Assembly: GCF_002872475.1 (NCBI RefSeq)
Contig: NZ_CP025682.1
Span: 2,790,001 to 2,854,000, forward strand
Direction: 5' to 3'
DNA length: 64,000 bases
Source: Pseudazoarcus pumilus
Lineage (GTDB): Bacteria; Pseudomonadota; Gammaproteobacteria; Burkholderiales; Rhodocyclaceae
Of this stretch, positions 23,706 to 29,940 are shown piece by piece (position 1 is the first letter of the stretch; the number at the start of each line of letters is the position of its first letter). Made by a program: the position numbers and the translations under genes. The notes under the pieces were generated by a model. The model did no database searches, was not told where the DNA came from, and was given only the letters and a program-made list of their open reading frames with translations.

Positions 23706-24217
23706 CGCACCACCTTGGCGAGCATGGCCACCAGCGGGGCGAGATCGCCGACCAGTGCGACAATTTCGGTGCCGGTGGAGCGCGGCGCGGTGCCCAGGCG
23801 CTGCACGACCTCGTCCAGGCGTTTGGCGCGGCGGTCGATCTCGAGCAACCGGGTGCGCTCGATGGGGTCGGCCAGCGTGCCGGCATCGACCAGCGCCACC
23901 GCTTCCTCGCGCAACTGCAACCAAGCCGGGCGCGCCATCTCGTAGAGAAGCAGCGCCTCGGTGAGCGACGGAATGTCGCCCGACTGCACGCGGGCATGGA
24001 GCACCTCGACCACTGCCCAGGCACGCTCCACGTAGGCGCGGCGCGCATCGGGCACTTGATCGATGTGGGCGCGGTAGATCTCGCGAGCGTGGTCGAACTC
24101 GCCCTCGAGCGCCACCAGATGGGCGGCGGCCAGGGCCACGTCACGGCCTTGCGTGGCGGTGCAGCCGACCACCACCAACGCGGCCCAGGCGAGCACGGCA
24201 ATGAGTACCTTGCGCAT
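23702..24217 (-). CDS. Phage lipoprotein of lysis region, 171 aa
   Basis: A signal peptide with lipobox (VLIAVLAWAALVVVGC, Cys19) predicts a lipoprotein attached to a membrane after cleavage. The mature part is helical and charged, with a possible coiled coil. It follows the endolysin, so it may act as a spanin-like or lysis accessory protein, although it is longer than typical outer spanins. The family is not recognised beyond this. Confidence 0.75.
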   Translation of the reverse strand: MRKVLIAVLAWAALVVVGCTATQGRDVALAAAHLVALEGEFDHAREIYRAHIDQVPDARRAYVERAWAVVEVLHARVQSGDIPSLTEALLLYEMARPAWLQLREEAVALVDAGTLADPIERTRLLEIDRRAKRLDEVVQRLGTAPRSTGTEIVALVGDLAPLVAMLAKVVR

Positions 24218-24218
24218 G

Positions 24219-24608
24219 TCAGTAGCTCCAGATGGCGGGCGCCGCCAGGCCAGGGCCGCCGATACCCAGATGCAGGAAGCGGGCGCTCCCCTTCTGCTGC
24301 ACGCCGATGCGCGTGATGCCGTGGGCCAGCGCGATGCGGATCAGATCGACGGCGTCGGCGCCTTGCACGCCGATGTCGGCGCACATGCCCAGCGTGTGCT
24401 CGCCGGTGGCGTGGCCCTTGCGCGCCTCCACCGGGTGGCTGGGGTGGCGGTAACCGCTGGTGATGCGCAGGGGCCGCCCGTACTCGGTACGGATGGCCTG
24501 CAAGCGGTCCATGAACTCGGCCTGCATGGCGCACTGCCCGGTGTGGCGGCAGCGGAATTCGGCTTCGGAGAAGTTGGGGTATTTGCCCCAGTCGGTGACG
24601 ACGCCCAT
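24219..24608 (-). CDS. M15A-family endolysin / D-Ala-D-Ala carboxypeptidase-like, 129 aa
   Basis: Zinc peptidase of the M15A family. Conserved SGYRHPSHP (about residues 51-59), the HxxxxxxD zinc motif (His71, Asp78 in GEHTLGMCADIG) and the final His113 (FLHLGIG) are intact. It cuts peptidoglycan peptide bridges for host lysis; a signal peptide is absent, so export would need a holin or the Sec-independent route. The ATG at 24,608 has GGGAG six bases upstream. It is the first gene of the late lysis block, and a 21-bp box 62 bases upstream may mark Plys. Confidence 0.92.
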   Translation of the reverse strand: MGVVTDWGKYPNFSEAEFRCRHTGQCAMQAEFMDRLQAIRTEYGRPLRITSGYRHPSHPVEARKGHATGEHTLGMCADIGVQGADAVDLIRIALAHGITRIGVQQKGSARFLHLGIGGPGLAAPAIWSY

Positions 24609-24669
24609 GGCGTGCTCCCGTGACAACAGCATGGGAGCGAGTGTGCGGGCGGGGGTGCCTGTGTTTGGC

Positions 24670-24690
24670 GGGGGAACCGGTTCCGGGGGG
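24670..24690. promoter_or_regulatory. 21-bp box, candidate late-activator site upstream of endolysin (copy 2)
   Basis: Five G, AACC, GGTTCC, then six G on the plus strand, centred on the perfect palindrome GGAACCGGTTCC. It matches the copy at 12,478-12,498 in 20 of 21 positions. Position suggests the Mu Plys equivalent served by a Mor/C-type activator. It also lies 102 bases upstream of the plus-strand secreted-protein gene, nearly the same distance as copy 1 from its plus-strand gene. Confidence 0.55.
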
Positions 24691-24791
24691 CTACTGGAAC
24701 CGTGCCTTATACGGTAGCGTGCGCGGCGAATTTCGCGCAAGTGGGGTGGCGGGTATCATGACGAAACGATCGAACGACCCGAGGGGATGCC

Positions 24792-25124
24792 ATGAGAGTC
24801 TTGCTCCTTCCCGCTTTGGTCACCGCGCTGTTGGCGGCCAATCCGGTACACGCCGAAGAACCGATGACACGCGCGGAAGCCCTCGAACTGTGCAAGCGTG
24901 TGGCAGAGATCGCCGAAGCCGTGATGGAAAGTCGTCAGGCAGGAGTGCCAATGGTGAAGCTGATGGAAACCGTGCCGGATAACTCCGTCTATCAAAGCAT
25001 CATCATCGATGCATATCAAAAGATGCGTATTCCTCCGGACTTTCCAGACATGCAGCGTTCCGCCATCACTGACTTTCAGGACCAGCAGTACGGCGAGTGC
25101 TTGCGCCAATTGCTACCGAAGTGA
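24792..25124 (+). CDS. Small secreted accessory protein, 110 aa
   Basis: Cleavable signal peptide (MRVLLLPALVTALLAANPVHA, cleavage likely after residue 21), then an 89-residue mature domain with two Cys (ALELCKRV and YGECLRQL) able to form a disulfide. It is on the plus strand between the Mor-type activator and the endolysin, against the phage operons, so it may be expressed in the lysogen. TATCAT at 24,755-24,760 is a possible -10. Family not recognised. Possible roles are superinfection exclusion or host periplasmic modification. Confidence 0.75.
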   Translation: MRVLLLPALVTALLAANPVHAEEPMTRAEALELCKRVAEIAEAVMESRQAGVPMVKLMETVPDNSVYQSIIIDAYQKMRIPPDFPDMQRSAITDFQDQQYGECLRQLLPK

Positions 25125-25132
25125 TCTGAGCA

Positions 25133-25531
25133 TCAGAACAGGTCGGCCTGCCGCTCTTCCTCGCGGGCTTCGGCACGGCGCAGTAGCTTGCGGATGCCGC
25201 GCTCGGTATAGCCATAGGCGCGAGCAAGCTCGGCACGGGATCTGCCGGATTCGGCCTCGGCCGCGATGAGGCGCTCGCGCGCGGCGGCCAGCGCGGCCGC
25301 GCAGCGCGGCACCTCGATCTCGTCACCGGCAGCGTAGTCGATGAGCGCCTGGGCGGCCTCGCAGCCGACGAGCTTTGACAACCAGTGGTCGGGGTCGAAG
25401 CGCACCGGCACATAGAAGCGAATGCCCCCGCGCGCCTCGACGATGGCCAGCGCGGCGCTCATGCCGACGACTTCCACCAGTTCGATAACGGACTCGGGCA
25501 GATGCGCGGGCAGAGGTGCGGGCTTGCTCAT
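25133..25531 (-). CDS. Mor-type transcription activator, 132 aa
   Basis: Belongs to the Mor/C activator family of Mu-like phages. The N-terminal dimerisation region (about residues 9-55, LPESVIELVEVVG and GGIRFYVP) is followed by a C-terminal helix-turn-helix (SRAELARAYGYTERGIRKLLRR, about 98-120). In Mu, Mor turns on the middle promoter and its relative C the late promoters; only one such gene is in this window, so it may do both. It probably binds the 21-bp boxes at 12.5 and 24.7 kb, which is inference. The start overlaps nothing but has close spacing to the gp16-like gene. Confidence 0.9.
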   Translation of the reverse strand: MSKPAPLPAHLPESVIELVEVVGMSAALAIVEARGGIRFYVPVRFDPDHWLSKLVGCEAAQALIDYAAGDEIEVPRCAAALAAARERLIAAEAESGRSRAELARAYGYTERGIRKLLRRAEAREEERQADLF

Positions 25532-25533
25532 GT

Positions 25534-25971
25534 TCAGTCGCCGGCGATCTTGTATTGCAGGGTGCGGTTGAGCGCGCCGATGATCTTGTGCAGTGCGGTG
25601 GCGTCGGCGAAGTCGATGTTCTCGGCCCAGCCATTGCGACGCGCGATGGCGTCGGCGTACTTGAGGGTGTGGGGTTCGCCGGTGACGCGGTGCAGTTCGG
25701 CCAACAGCGCGTCGATCTTGCCGAGCAGCGGGGCGCGATCCTTGGCGGGCGTGACGCGGCGGCGTCCGGCGTAGCCTTGCTGGGTCTGGTTGAGGTAGTT
25801 CAGCACGGCGCCCAGTTCGACCAGGCTGCACTCGGTGAGGCTGGTACGGTCGGCGACACGGCGCACGATGTCGCGCCGCATGGCGTCGTCGATGCCGGCG
25901 GCGCGGCAGGCGGCGAAGATGGCGCGGCGGCGCGCGGCGATGCGAACGGACTCGGGAGCATGTGCGGCCAT
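25534..25971 (-). CDS. Mu gp16-like protein (DUF1018), 145 aa
   Basis: 145-residue DUF1018 (gp16) protein: IRAAIFAACRAAGIDDAMRRDIVRRV-like N-terminus, the central LNYLNQTQQGYAGRRRVTPA, and a C-terminal YADAIARRNGW...ALHKIIGALN. GGAG is 8 bases before the ATG at 25,971. It belongs to the semi-essential early region of Mu-like phages, just before the middle activator. Function is unknown; DNA-related role is likely. Confidence 0.9.
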   Translation of the reverse strand: MAAHAPESVRIAARRRAIFAACRAAGIDDAMRRDIVRRVADRTSLTECSLVELGAVLNYLNQTQQGYAGRRRVTPAKDRAPLLGKIDALLAELHRVTGEPHTLKYADAIARRNGWAENIDFADATALHKIIGALNRTLQYKIAGD

Positions 25972-26054
25972 GGTGGTTCTCCTCGTCACGGTGTAACCAG
26001 GCTTGCCGGATGGCCCGCCGGTAACGGCAGGCCATCGAGCCAACCGGCTCGGGG

Positions 26055-26330
26055 TCAGAGGTTGAGTGCGTCGACCAGCGCCTTGCCGGCGCTGAAGCGG
26101 GCGGCGATGCGCTCGGGGATCTGCACCGGATCGCCGGTGCGCGGGTTGCGCGCGGTGCGCGCGGCGCGCGGCGCGGCCTTGATCTTGCCGAGGCCCGGCA
26201 GCACGGCTTCGCCCTCCTCGTGCAGGGCTTCGACGAGCACATCGCGCTGGGCGTCGAGCACTTCCGCGACCCGGGCCTTCGACAGCGCGGTGCGCGCGGC
26301 GACACGTTCGATCAGTTCGGTTTTGTTCAT
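26055..26330 (-). CDS. HU-family DNA-binding protein of phage, 91 aa
   Basis: 91-residue HU/IHF-type protein starting MNKTELIERVAARTALSKARVAEVLDA, with the DNA-binding arm region RNPRTGDPVQIPER and C-terminal FSAGKALVDALN, all as in HU. Phage HU homologues bend DNA and may assist transpososome assembly or repression in Mu-like phages that carry them. AGGAGA precedes the ATG at 26,330 at good distance. The 131-bp interval upstream (26,331-26,461) shows no gene; it is pyrimidine-rich on the plus strand. Confidence 0.95.
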   Translation of the reverse strand: MNKTELIERVAARTALSKARVAEVLDAQRDVLVEALHEEGEAVLPGLGKIKAAPRAARTARNPRTGDPVQIPERIAARFSAGKALVDALNL

Positions 26331-26461
26331 GTTGCGGTTCTCCTGGTGAATGAGGGGTGCGGGTTCCCGGCGACCTTTTTGGCGCGAGCCTTGGCGGTCC
26401 TTTGCTTTCTCCGTGCCCGCTGGTTCCGTTATGTGCCCCACGGTTTCCTTGGGTGTCGGGG

Positions 26462-26644
26462 TTATTCAGGGGCCGCTTCGGGCGGTGCGGGGTTGGCTTT
26501 CAGGTAATCGCGCAGCGCCTCGACGGAGGCGAGCGCGGCCTGGTGGGCGGGGCTGTCGGGCCGGGCGCCGTTGGGGAGGAAGTCGACGCTCACGCCGATC
26601 TCATCCCCCTCGGTGTCGGTGAACCGGATGCTGGCGGTGGCCAT
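26462..26644 (-). CDS. Small early phage protein, 60 aa
   Basis: 60-residue acidic protein MATASIRFTDTEGDEIGVSVDF..., predicted beta-rich N-terminal half and Pro/Ala-rich tail. It is coupled to the Gam gene (Gam stop at 26,644 shares a base with its start). Located in the semi-essential early region. Not recognised; its regular packing supports it being real. Confidence 0.7.
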   Translation of the reverse strand: MATASIRFTDTEGDEIGVSVDFLPNGARPDSPAHQAALASVEALRDYLKANPAPPEAAPE

Positions 26645-27144
26645 TACGCGACCTCCGCGATGGCGTCGCGCTTGATCTCGTAGCCGAAGGCGTCTTCGCT
26701 CTTGAGGGTGGCGCCGACGGCGTGCAGGGTCTCAAGCGGCAGGTTCTTCATCGCCTCCTTGTCGCACTCCTCCTTCACGCGGATGCATTGCGTGAGCTGC
26801 AGATCCTTGAGCGCCTGCAGGGTGTCGGCGATGCGCTTGATGACGACCTTGGTCGAGATGCGAAAGCCGACGCTGCCGAAGGTCAGCCCGCGAGTCTTGG
26901 CGCGGACGAACTCGGCGCGGTTGGCCTCGGCGAATTCCTTGATGGCCATCTCGAGGCCGAGCTTCTTGTTCTGCAGCGGTTCGGCCGCGGCCTTGGTGGA
27001 CGCGCGGATGGCGTCGATGCGTTCCTGCTGGTCGGCTTCGAGCAGGGCCAGTTCGCGGTCGATCTCGCCGATGTTGCGCAGGCAGGTGTCGACCTCGTCC
27101 CAGGTTTGCAGCGCGGGTTCGCTGGAGATGCGTTTGCGTGGCAT
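26644..27144 (-). CDS. gam: Gam-like host-nuclease inhibitor, 166 aa
   Basis: 166-residue Mu Gam family protein with the expected TWDEVDTCLRNIGEIDRELALLEADQ opening and long central helices (KAAAEPLQNKKLGLEMAIKEF), then TFGSVGFRISTKVVIKR and a C-terminal domain. Gam is a Ku-like DNA end-binding protein that protects linear phage DNA from exonucleases. Normal length for the family (about 170). Starts three bases after the upstream gene ends. Confidence 0.95.
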   Translation of the reverse strand: MPRKRISSEPALQTWDEVDTCLRNIGEIDRELALLEADQQERIDAIRASTKAAAEPLQNKKLGLEMAIKEFAEANRAEFVRAKTRGLTFGSVGFRISTKVVIKRIADTLQALKDLQLTQCIRVKEECDKEAMKNLPLETLHAVGATLKSEDAFGYEIKRDAIAEVA

Positions 27145-27147
27145 CGT

Positions 27148-27621
27148 TCAGGCTCCTTTGAGGGGGTAATCGGTGTGCGCCGGCACGCCCAGCAAGCGCG
27201 CCAGGCGAGCGGTGTCGTCGGGGAAGATCTGGATGATCTGGTCGGCGTCGTGAATGCACAGCCGGCCGTCGTCCCACAGGGAAAACTGCAGGCGCGAAGT
27301 GACTCGTTCAGTGGCCTCGGTTGCCGGTGCCTTGTCTGGCGCGGTTTCGGCAGCGGGTTGGACGACTTGCGGTGGTGGTGCTGGCGTCTCTTCCGGCAGC
27401 GCTTCGGTGGCGCGGAAACAATGCGCGCTGCCGCCGAGGCCCTGGCGCTCGCCGACTTTCTCGACCTGGCCCTTGTCGACCAGGCGATAGATGAGCTGGC
27501 GTGTGTTCTCCACGCTGCTGTCGATTCGCTCGGCGACTTCGGCCACGGTGAGCGGCTCGCCGGCGGCGCGAAGCACGGCGAGCGCTCGCGCGGACATTTC
27601 GCCACGTTTGTGCTTGTGCAT
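27148..27621 (-). CDS. Nested short product from internal start, 157 aa
   Basis: Inside the 283-aa gene a perfect AGGAGG (27,635-27,630) lies 8 bases before an in-frame ATG at 27,621 (MHKHKRGEMSARALAVL). This would produce only the second winged helix and C-terminal domain. The ribosome site is stronger than that of many single genes here. Alternatively, the two could once have been separate genes fused by loss of a stop. The site is visible; use in vivo is inferred. Confidence 0.65.
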   Translation of the reverse strand: MHKHKRGEMSARALAVLRAAGEPLTVAEVAERIDSSVENTRQLIYRLVDKGQVEKVGERQGLGGSAHCFRATEALPEETPAPPPQVVQPAAETAPDKAPATEATERVTSRLQFSLWDDGRLCIHDADQIIQIFPDDTARLARLLGVPAHTDYPLKGA

Positions 27622-27999
27622 TGCGGGTTCCTCCTGTTTCGGGGTGGGCGCGGTCGCGCGCGTGCGCGGTGCGCTGGCCGCGCGCAGCGCCGGCACGATG
27701 GGCGCTTGGCGCACGAACAGCGCGCGGTGGCTCTTGCCCGTCCAGCCGGCGCTGGGCAGTTGCACGCCGGTGGGCCAGATGGCCAGCCACGGGGCGGCAT
27801 CGCCACGGCGCTGGATCTGCGCGGTGTTGATGCGGCACTCGGCCGCGAGCGCCTCGAGGGCGGGCTCGAACTCGGCCGCGCCCACGTCGAGCTTTGCGCG
27901 TACCTCGTCCGCGCGCACTGGGTGCTGGCTGCTGGCGCGGCCGATGGCGGCGAGGATGCGGTCGGGCAGATCGGCCGAAACCACCGCGGGCGCGTTCAT
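27148..27999 (-). CDS. Early two-domain winged-helix protein, 283 aa
   Basis: Residues about 1-75 resemble a winged helix (LPDRILAAIGRASSQHPVRADEVRAKLDV), followed by a linker. About 127-200 is a second MarR/ArsR-like winged helix (MSARALAVLRAAGEPLTVAEVAERIDSSVENTRQLIYRLVDKGQV), then a Pro/Ala-rich linker and a C-terminal domain (LQFSLWDDGRLCIHDADQII). This suggests a DNA-binding regulator of the early region. An internal ribosome site at codon 127 may give a short form. The gene is coupled at its start to the 81-aa membrane protein. Confidence 0.75.
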   Translation of the reverse strand: MNAPAVVSADLPDRILAAIGRASSQHPVRADEVRAKLDVGAAEFEPALEALAAECRINTAQIQRRGDAAPWLAIWPTGVQLPSAGWTGKSHRALFVRQAPIVPALRAASAPRTRATAPTPKQEEPAMHKHKRGEMSARALAVLRAAGEPLTVAEVAERIDSSVENTRQLIYRLVDKGQVEKVGERQGLGGSAHCFRATEALPEETPAPPPQVVQPAAETAPDKAPATEATERVTSRLQFSLWDDGRLCIHDADQIIQIFPDDTARLARLLGVPAHTDYPLKGA

Positions 28000-28241
28000 C
28001 GCTCGCGCTCCTCGTTCAGCGTGGCGATCAGCGGTCGGCCGGCCTCCCACACCTCGCCGCAGGCCTCGCGGTAGATGTGGACGACGTCGACGGCGCGGTC
28101 GGCTAGGTCCATGGCGCCGGCGGCCAGCGCGTCGGCGCGATGCTCGCGGTGCTCGACCGAGAACTTCATCGCCAGCACGCCGCAGGCGAAGGCCATCACC
28201 AACGGCAAAACGCGGCGTTCGCAGAATTCGGTGGTGTTCAT
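27996..28241 (-). CDS. Small membrane protein of early region, 81 aa
   Basis: 81 residues, one membrane segment near the N-terminus (about residues 9-25, RVLPLVMAFACGVLAMKF) then a charged helical part. AGGAGG precedes the ATG at 28,241 at 8-9 bases. Coupled to both neighbours through 4-bp overlaps. Family unknown; single-span early membrane proteins in phages may affect superinfection or host physiology. Confidence 0.7.
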   Translation of the reverse strand: MNTTEFCERRVLPLVMAFACGVLAMKFSVEHREHRADALAAGAMDLADRAVDVVHIYREACGEVWEAGRPLIATLNEERER

Positions 28242-28564
28242 GAGCGCTTCCTCCTGTTGTGCGGGCAGCGCCGGCAGGCGCGCCAATGCGGCACCTCAAG
28301 CGCGGTGATGGCGGGGTAGCTGCGCAAGGCGTAGCCGCGGCACTGCGCGGCCGTGATGGCGGTGCCGAGGTACGGGCAATCGATGCTCACCAGCTCACCC
28401 ATCACGGCGGCGGCGATCTTGCGGGTGTCGCCGTAGGTACCCGAGAGCACGCGGCTGATCGCCGGGCGGCTGTAGCCGAGGCGCTCGGCCACACCGGTGA
28501 CGCCGCGCGGGTCGGCGGCGATCGCGCGGCGCAGGTGCTCGAGCCAGTCGGTGGCGTCATGCAT
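28238..28564 (-). CDS. Helix-turn-helix protein with Cys cluster, 108 aa
   Basis: An N-terminal helix-turn-helix (VTGVAERLGYSRPAISRVLSG, about residues 22-42) resembles phage Cro/XRE type regulators. Cys63, Cys75, Cys97 and Cys100 (IDCPYLG, AQCRGY, RACRRCPHN) could bind one zinc. It lies among early genes downstream of MuB. It probably regulates transcription or binds nucleic acid. No assigned family is claimed; the HTH-plus-zinc arrangement is seen in small early proteins of Mu-like phages. Confidence 0.75.
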   Translation of the reverse strand: MHDATDWLEHLRRAIAADPRGVTGVAERLGYSRPAISRVLSGTYGDTRKIAAAVMGELVSIDCPYLGTAITAAQCRGYALRSYPAITALEVPHWRACRRCPHNRRKRS

Positions 28565-29147
28565 CGCTCACCTCCGCCGCCTCTGGCCGAAGGATGTTTC
28601 CGGTGTTGGGGTCGAAGACCACGCCATGGCGCTGGCGCCAGACCGGCGCGGCGCGGCCAAGGTCACGCTTGAGCCACCACAGGATGTGGCCGTTCGAAGT
28701 CATGGCCGTGCCCGGTACGCGCCGGCGCATGCGCTGCACCACACCGACGCGCTCGAGTTGCACCAGCCAGCGGCGCAGGTTGTCGGCGGGGTCGCGTTCG
28801 GAGCCGTCGGCCAGCGTGGTGAGCAGATCCGCGACGGTGAACTTGCGGATCTCGCGCATCAGCCACCAGGCACGCTGGCGCAGGCCGTAGGTGCGTTCGT
28901 GCCGACGCCGGCCCTGGCCGCTGGCAATGACGCGGCCGTTGGCCAGCCAATCGCGCCCGGCTGGCGTGACTCGATACAGGCCGGTACTCGGCACCTCGAT
29001 CAGGCGCTTGCGCTTGAGGCGCACGGCGGTGGTGGTGACCAGGTTGCTGCCGCGGCCGAGCTGCTCGACCACCTCGGCCGTGGTGATGCCGTCCGGCCGG
29101 CTGGCGATCAGCTCCAGCATGGGCTGAGAGAGGCGGTTGAACGTCAT
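28557..29147 (-). CDS. Early winged-helix DNA-binding protein, 196 aa
   Basis: 196 residues, N-terminal winged helix (LSQPMLELIASRPDGITTAEVVEQLGRGSNLVTTTAVRLKRKRLIE, about residues 6-50) followed by a second helical domain with FTVADLLTTLADG and a Trp-containing C-terminal part. ATG at 29,147 overlaps the MuB stop (ATGA). Position right after MuB suggests a role in replication or early regulation. Specific function unknown. Confidence 0.75.
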   Translation of the reverse strand: MTFNRLSQPMLELIASRPDGITTAEVVEQLGRGSNLVTTTAVRLKRKRLIEVPSTGLYRVTPAGRDWLANGRVIASGQGRRRHERTYGLRQRAWWLMREIRKFTVADLLTTLADGSERDPADNLRRWLVQLERVGVVQRMRRRVPGTAMTSNGHILWWLKRDLGRAAPVWRQRHGVVFDPNTGNILRPEAAEVSDA

Positions 29148-29875
29148 GCGGCCCTCCGCACGCCACCGCGCACCACTGCCCGGTTGAAGTCCTCGCACAG
29201 CGCCAGGCCCTTCACGTCGGCCGCTTCCACGACCTTCTTGCCGTTGCGCCGCGCCACCGCCTCGACGCGGTTGATGGCGGTCATCACCAGGCGCATGCGC
29301 GCGTCGGTATCGCGGTGGATGCGCTCGACCAGATCCGGGGAGATCTCCACCTCACCCAGCTGCCGGCAGGCGGCGCCGACGTCGTCGAGCGTGCTCTTGT
29401 GGAAGTCGCACACGTAGGAGATGCGCGAGGCGATCTGCATGCGCCGGGCGAACTTGGGCCGATCCTGCTCCATGGCGGCCATCACCATCAAGGTGCAGCT
29501 CTTGTCGGTGATGCCGCGCAGGCGCTCGAGGCACGCGGCGTTGTTGCCCAGCGCGAAGGCGGACTCATCCAAGACGATGGGGATTTCCTCGCCGGCGATG
29601 GTCTCCTCGATCTTGCGCTCGTACCCACGCACCGACTCGATGCCGAGCTTCTCGGCCAATTCGACGAGCATGCGCGTGGGCGTCCAGCCCTCCTGGGCGG
29701 TGAGCATCACCGCGCCCACCTCGGCCGCCCAGTTGTGCAGCGTGGTGGTCTTGCCTTCGCCGGGCCGGCCGATGACCAGCATCCAGCCGGCCTCCAGCGC
29801 GCCGCGCGCCTCCAGCATGGCGATGCCGGCGCGAAAGCGCTTGGCGTTCTCGGTGCGGACGAATTCACGTTTCAT
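29144..29875 (-). CDS. MuB-like ATP-dependent target-DNA activator, 243 aa
   Basis: AAA+ ATPase with Walker A GRPGEGKT (residues 36-43) and Walker B VLDE (101-104). In Mu, MuB binds target DNA, stimulates MuA and confers target immunity. ATG at 29,875 was chosen because GGAG lies 8 bases upstream; a GTG nine bases further upstream is less likely. It lacks the N-terminal HTH extension of Mu MuB (312 aa), as in other short B proteins. It follows the transposase gene by 65 bases. Confidence 0.93.
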   Translation of the reverse strand: MKREFVRTENAKRFRAGIAMLEARGALEAGWMLVIGRPGEGKTTTLHNWAAEVGAVMLTAQEGWTPTRMLVELAEKLGIESVRGYERKIEETIAGEEIPIVLDESAFALGNNAACLERLRGITDKSCTLMVMAAMEQDRPKFARRMQIASRISYVCDFHKSTLDDVGAACRQLGEVEISPDLVERIHRDTDARMRLVMTAINRVEAVARRNGKKVVEAADVKGLALCEDFNRAVVRGGVRRAA

Positions 29876-29940
29876 GCGATACACTCCTCGTTGCAGGTTC
29901 TGCCCTGTGCTTCAAACAAGGCCGTCGCGTGAGTTGCAGC

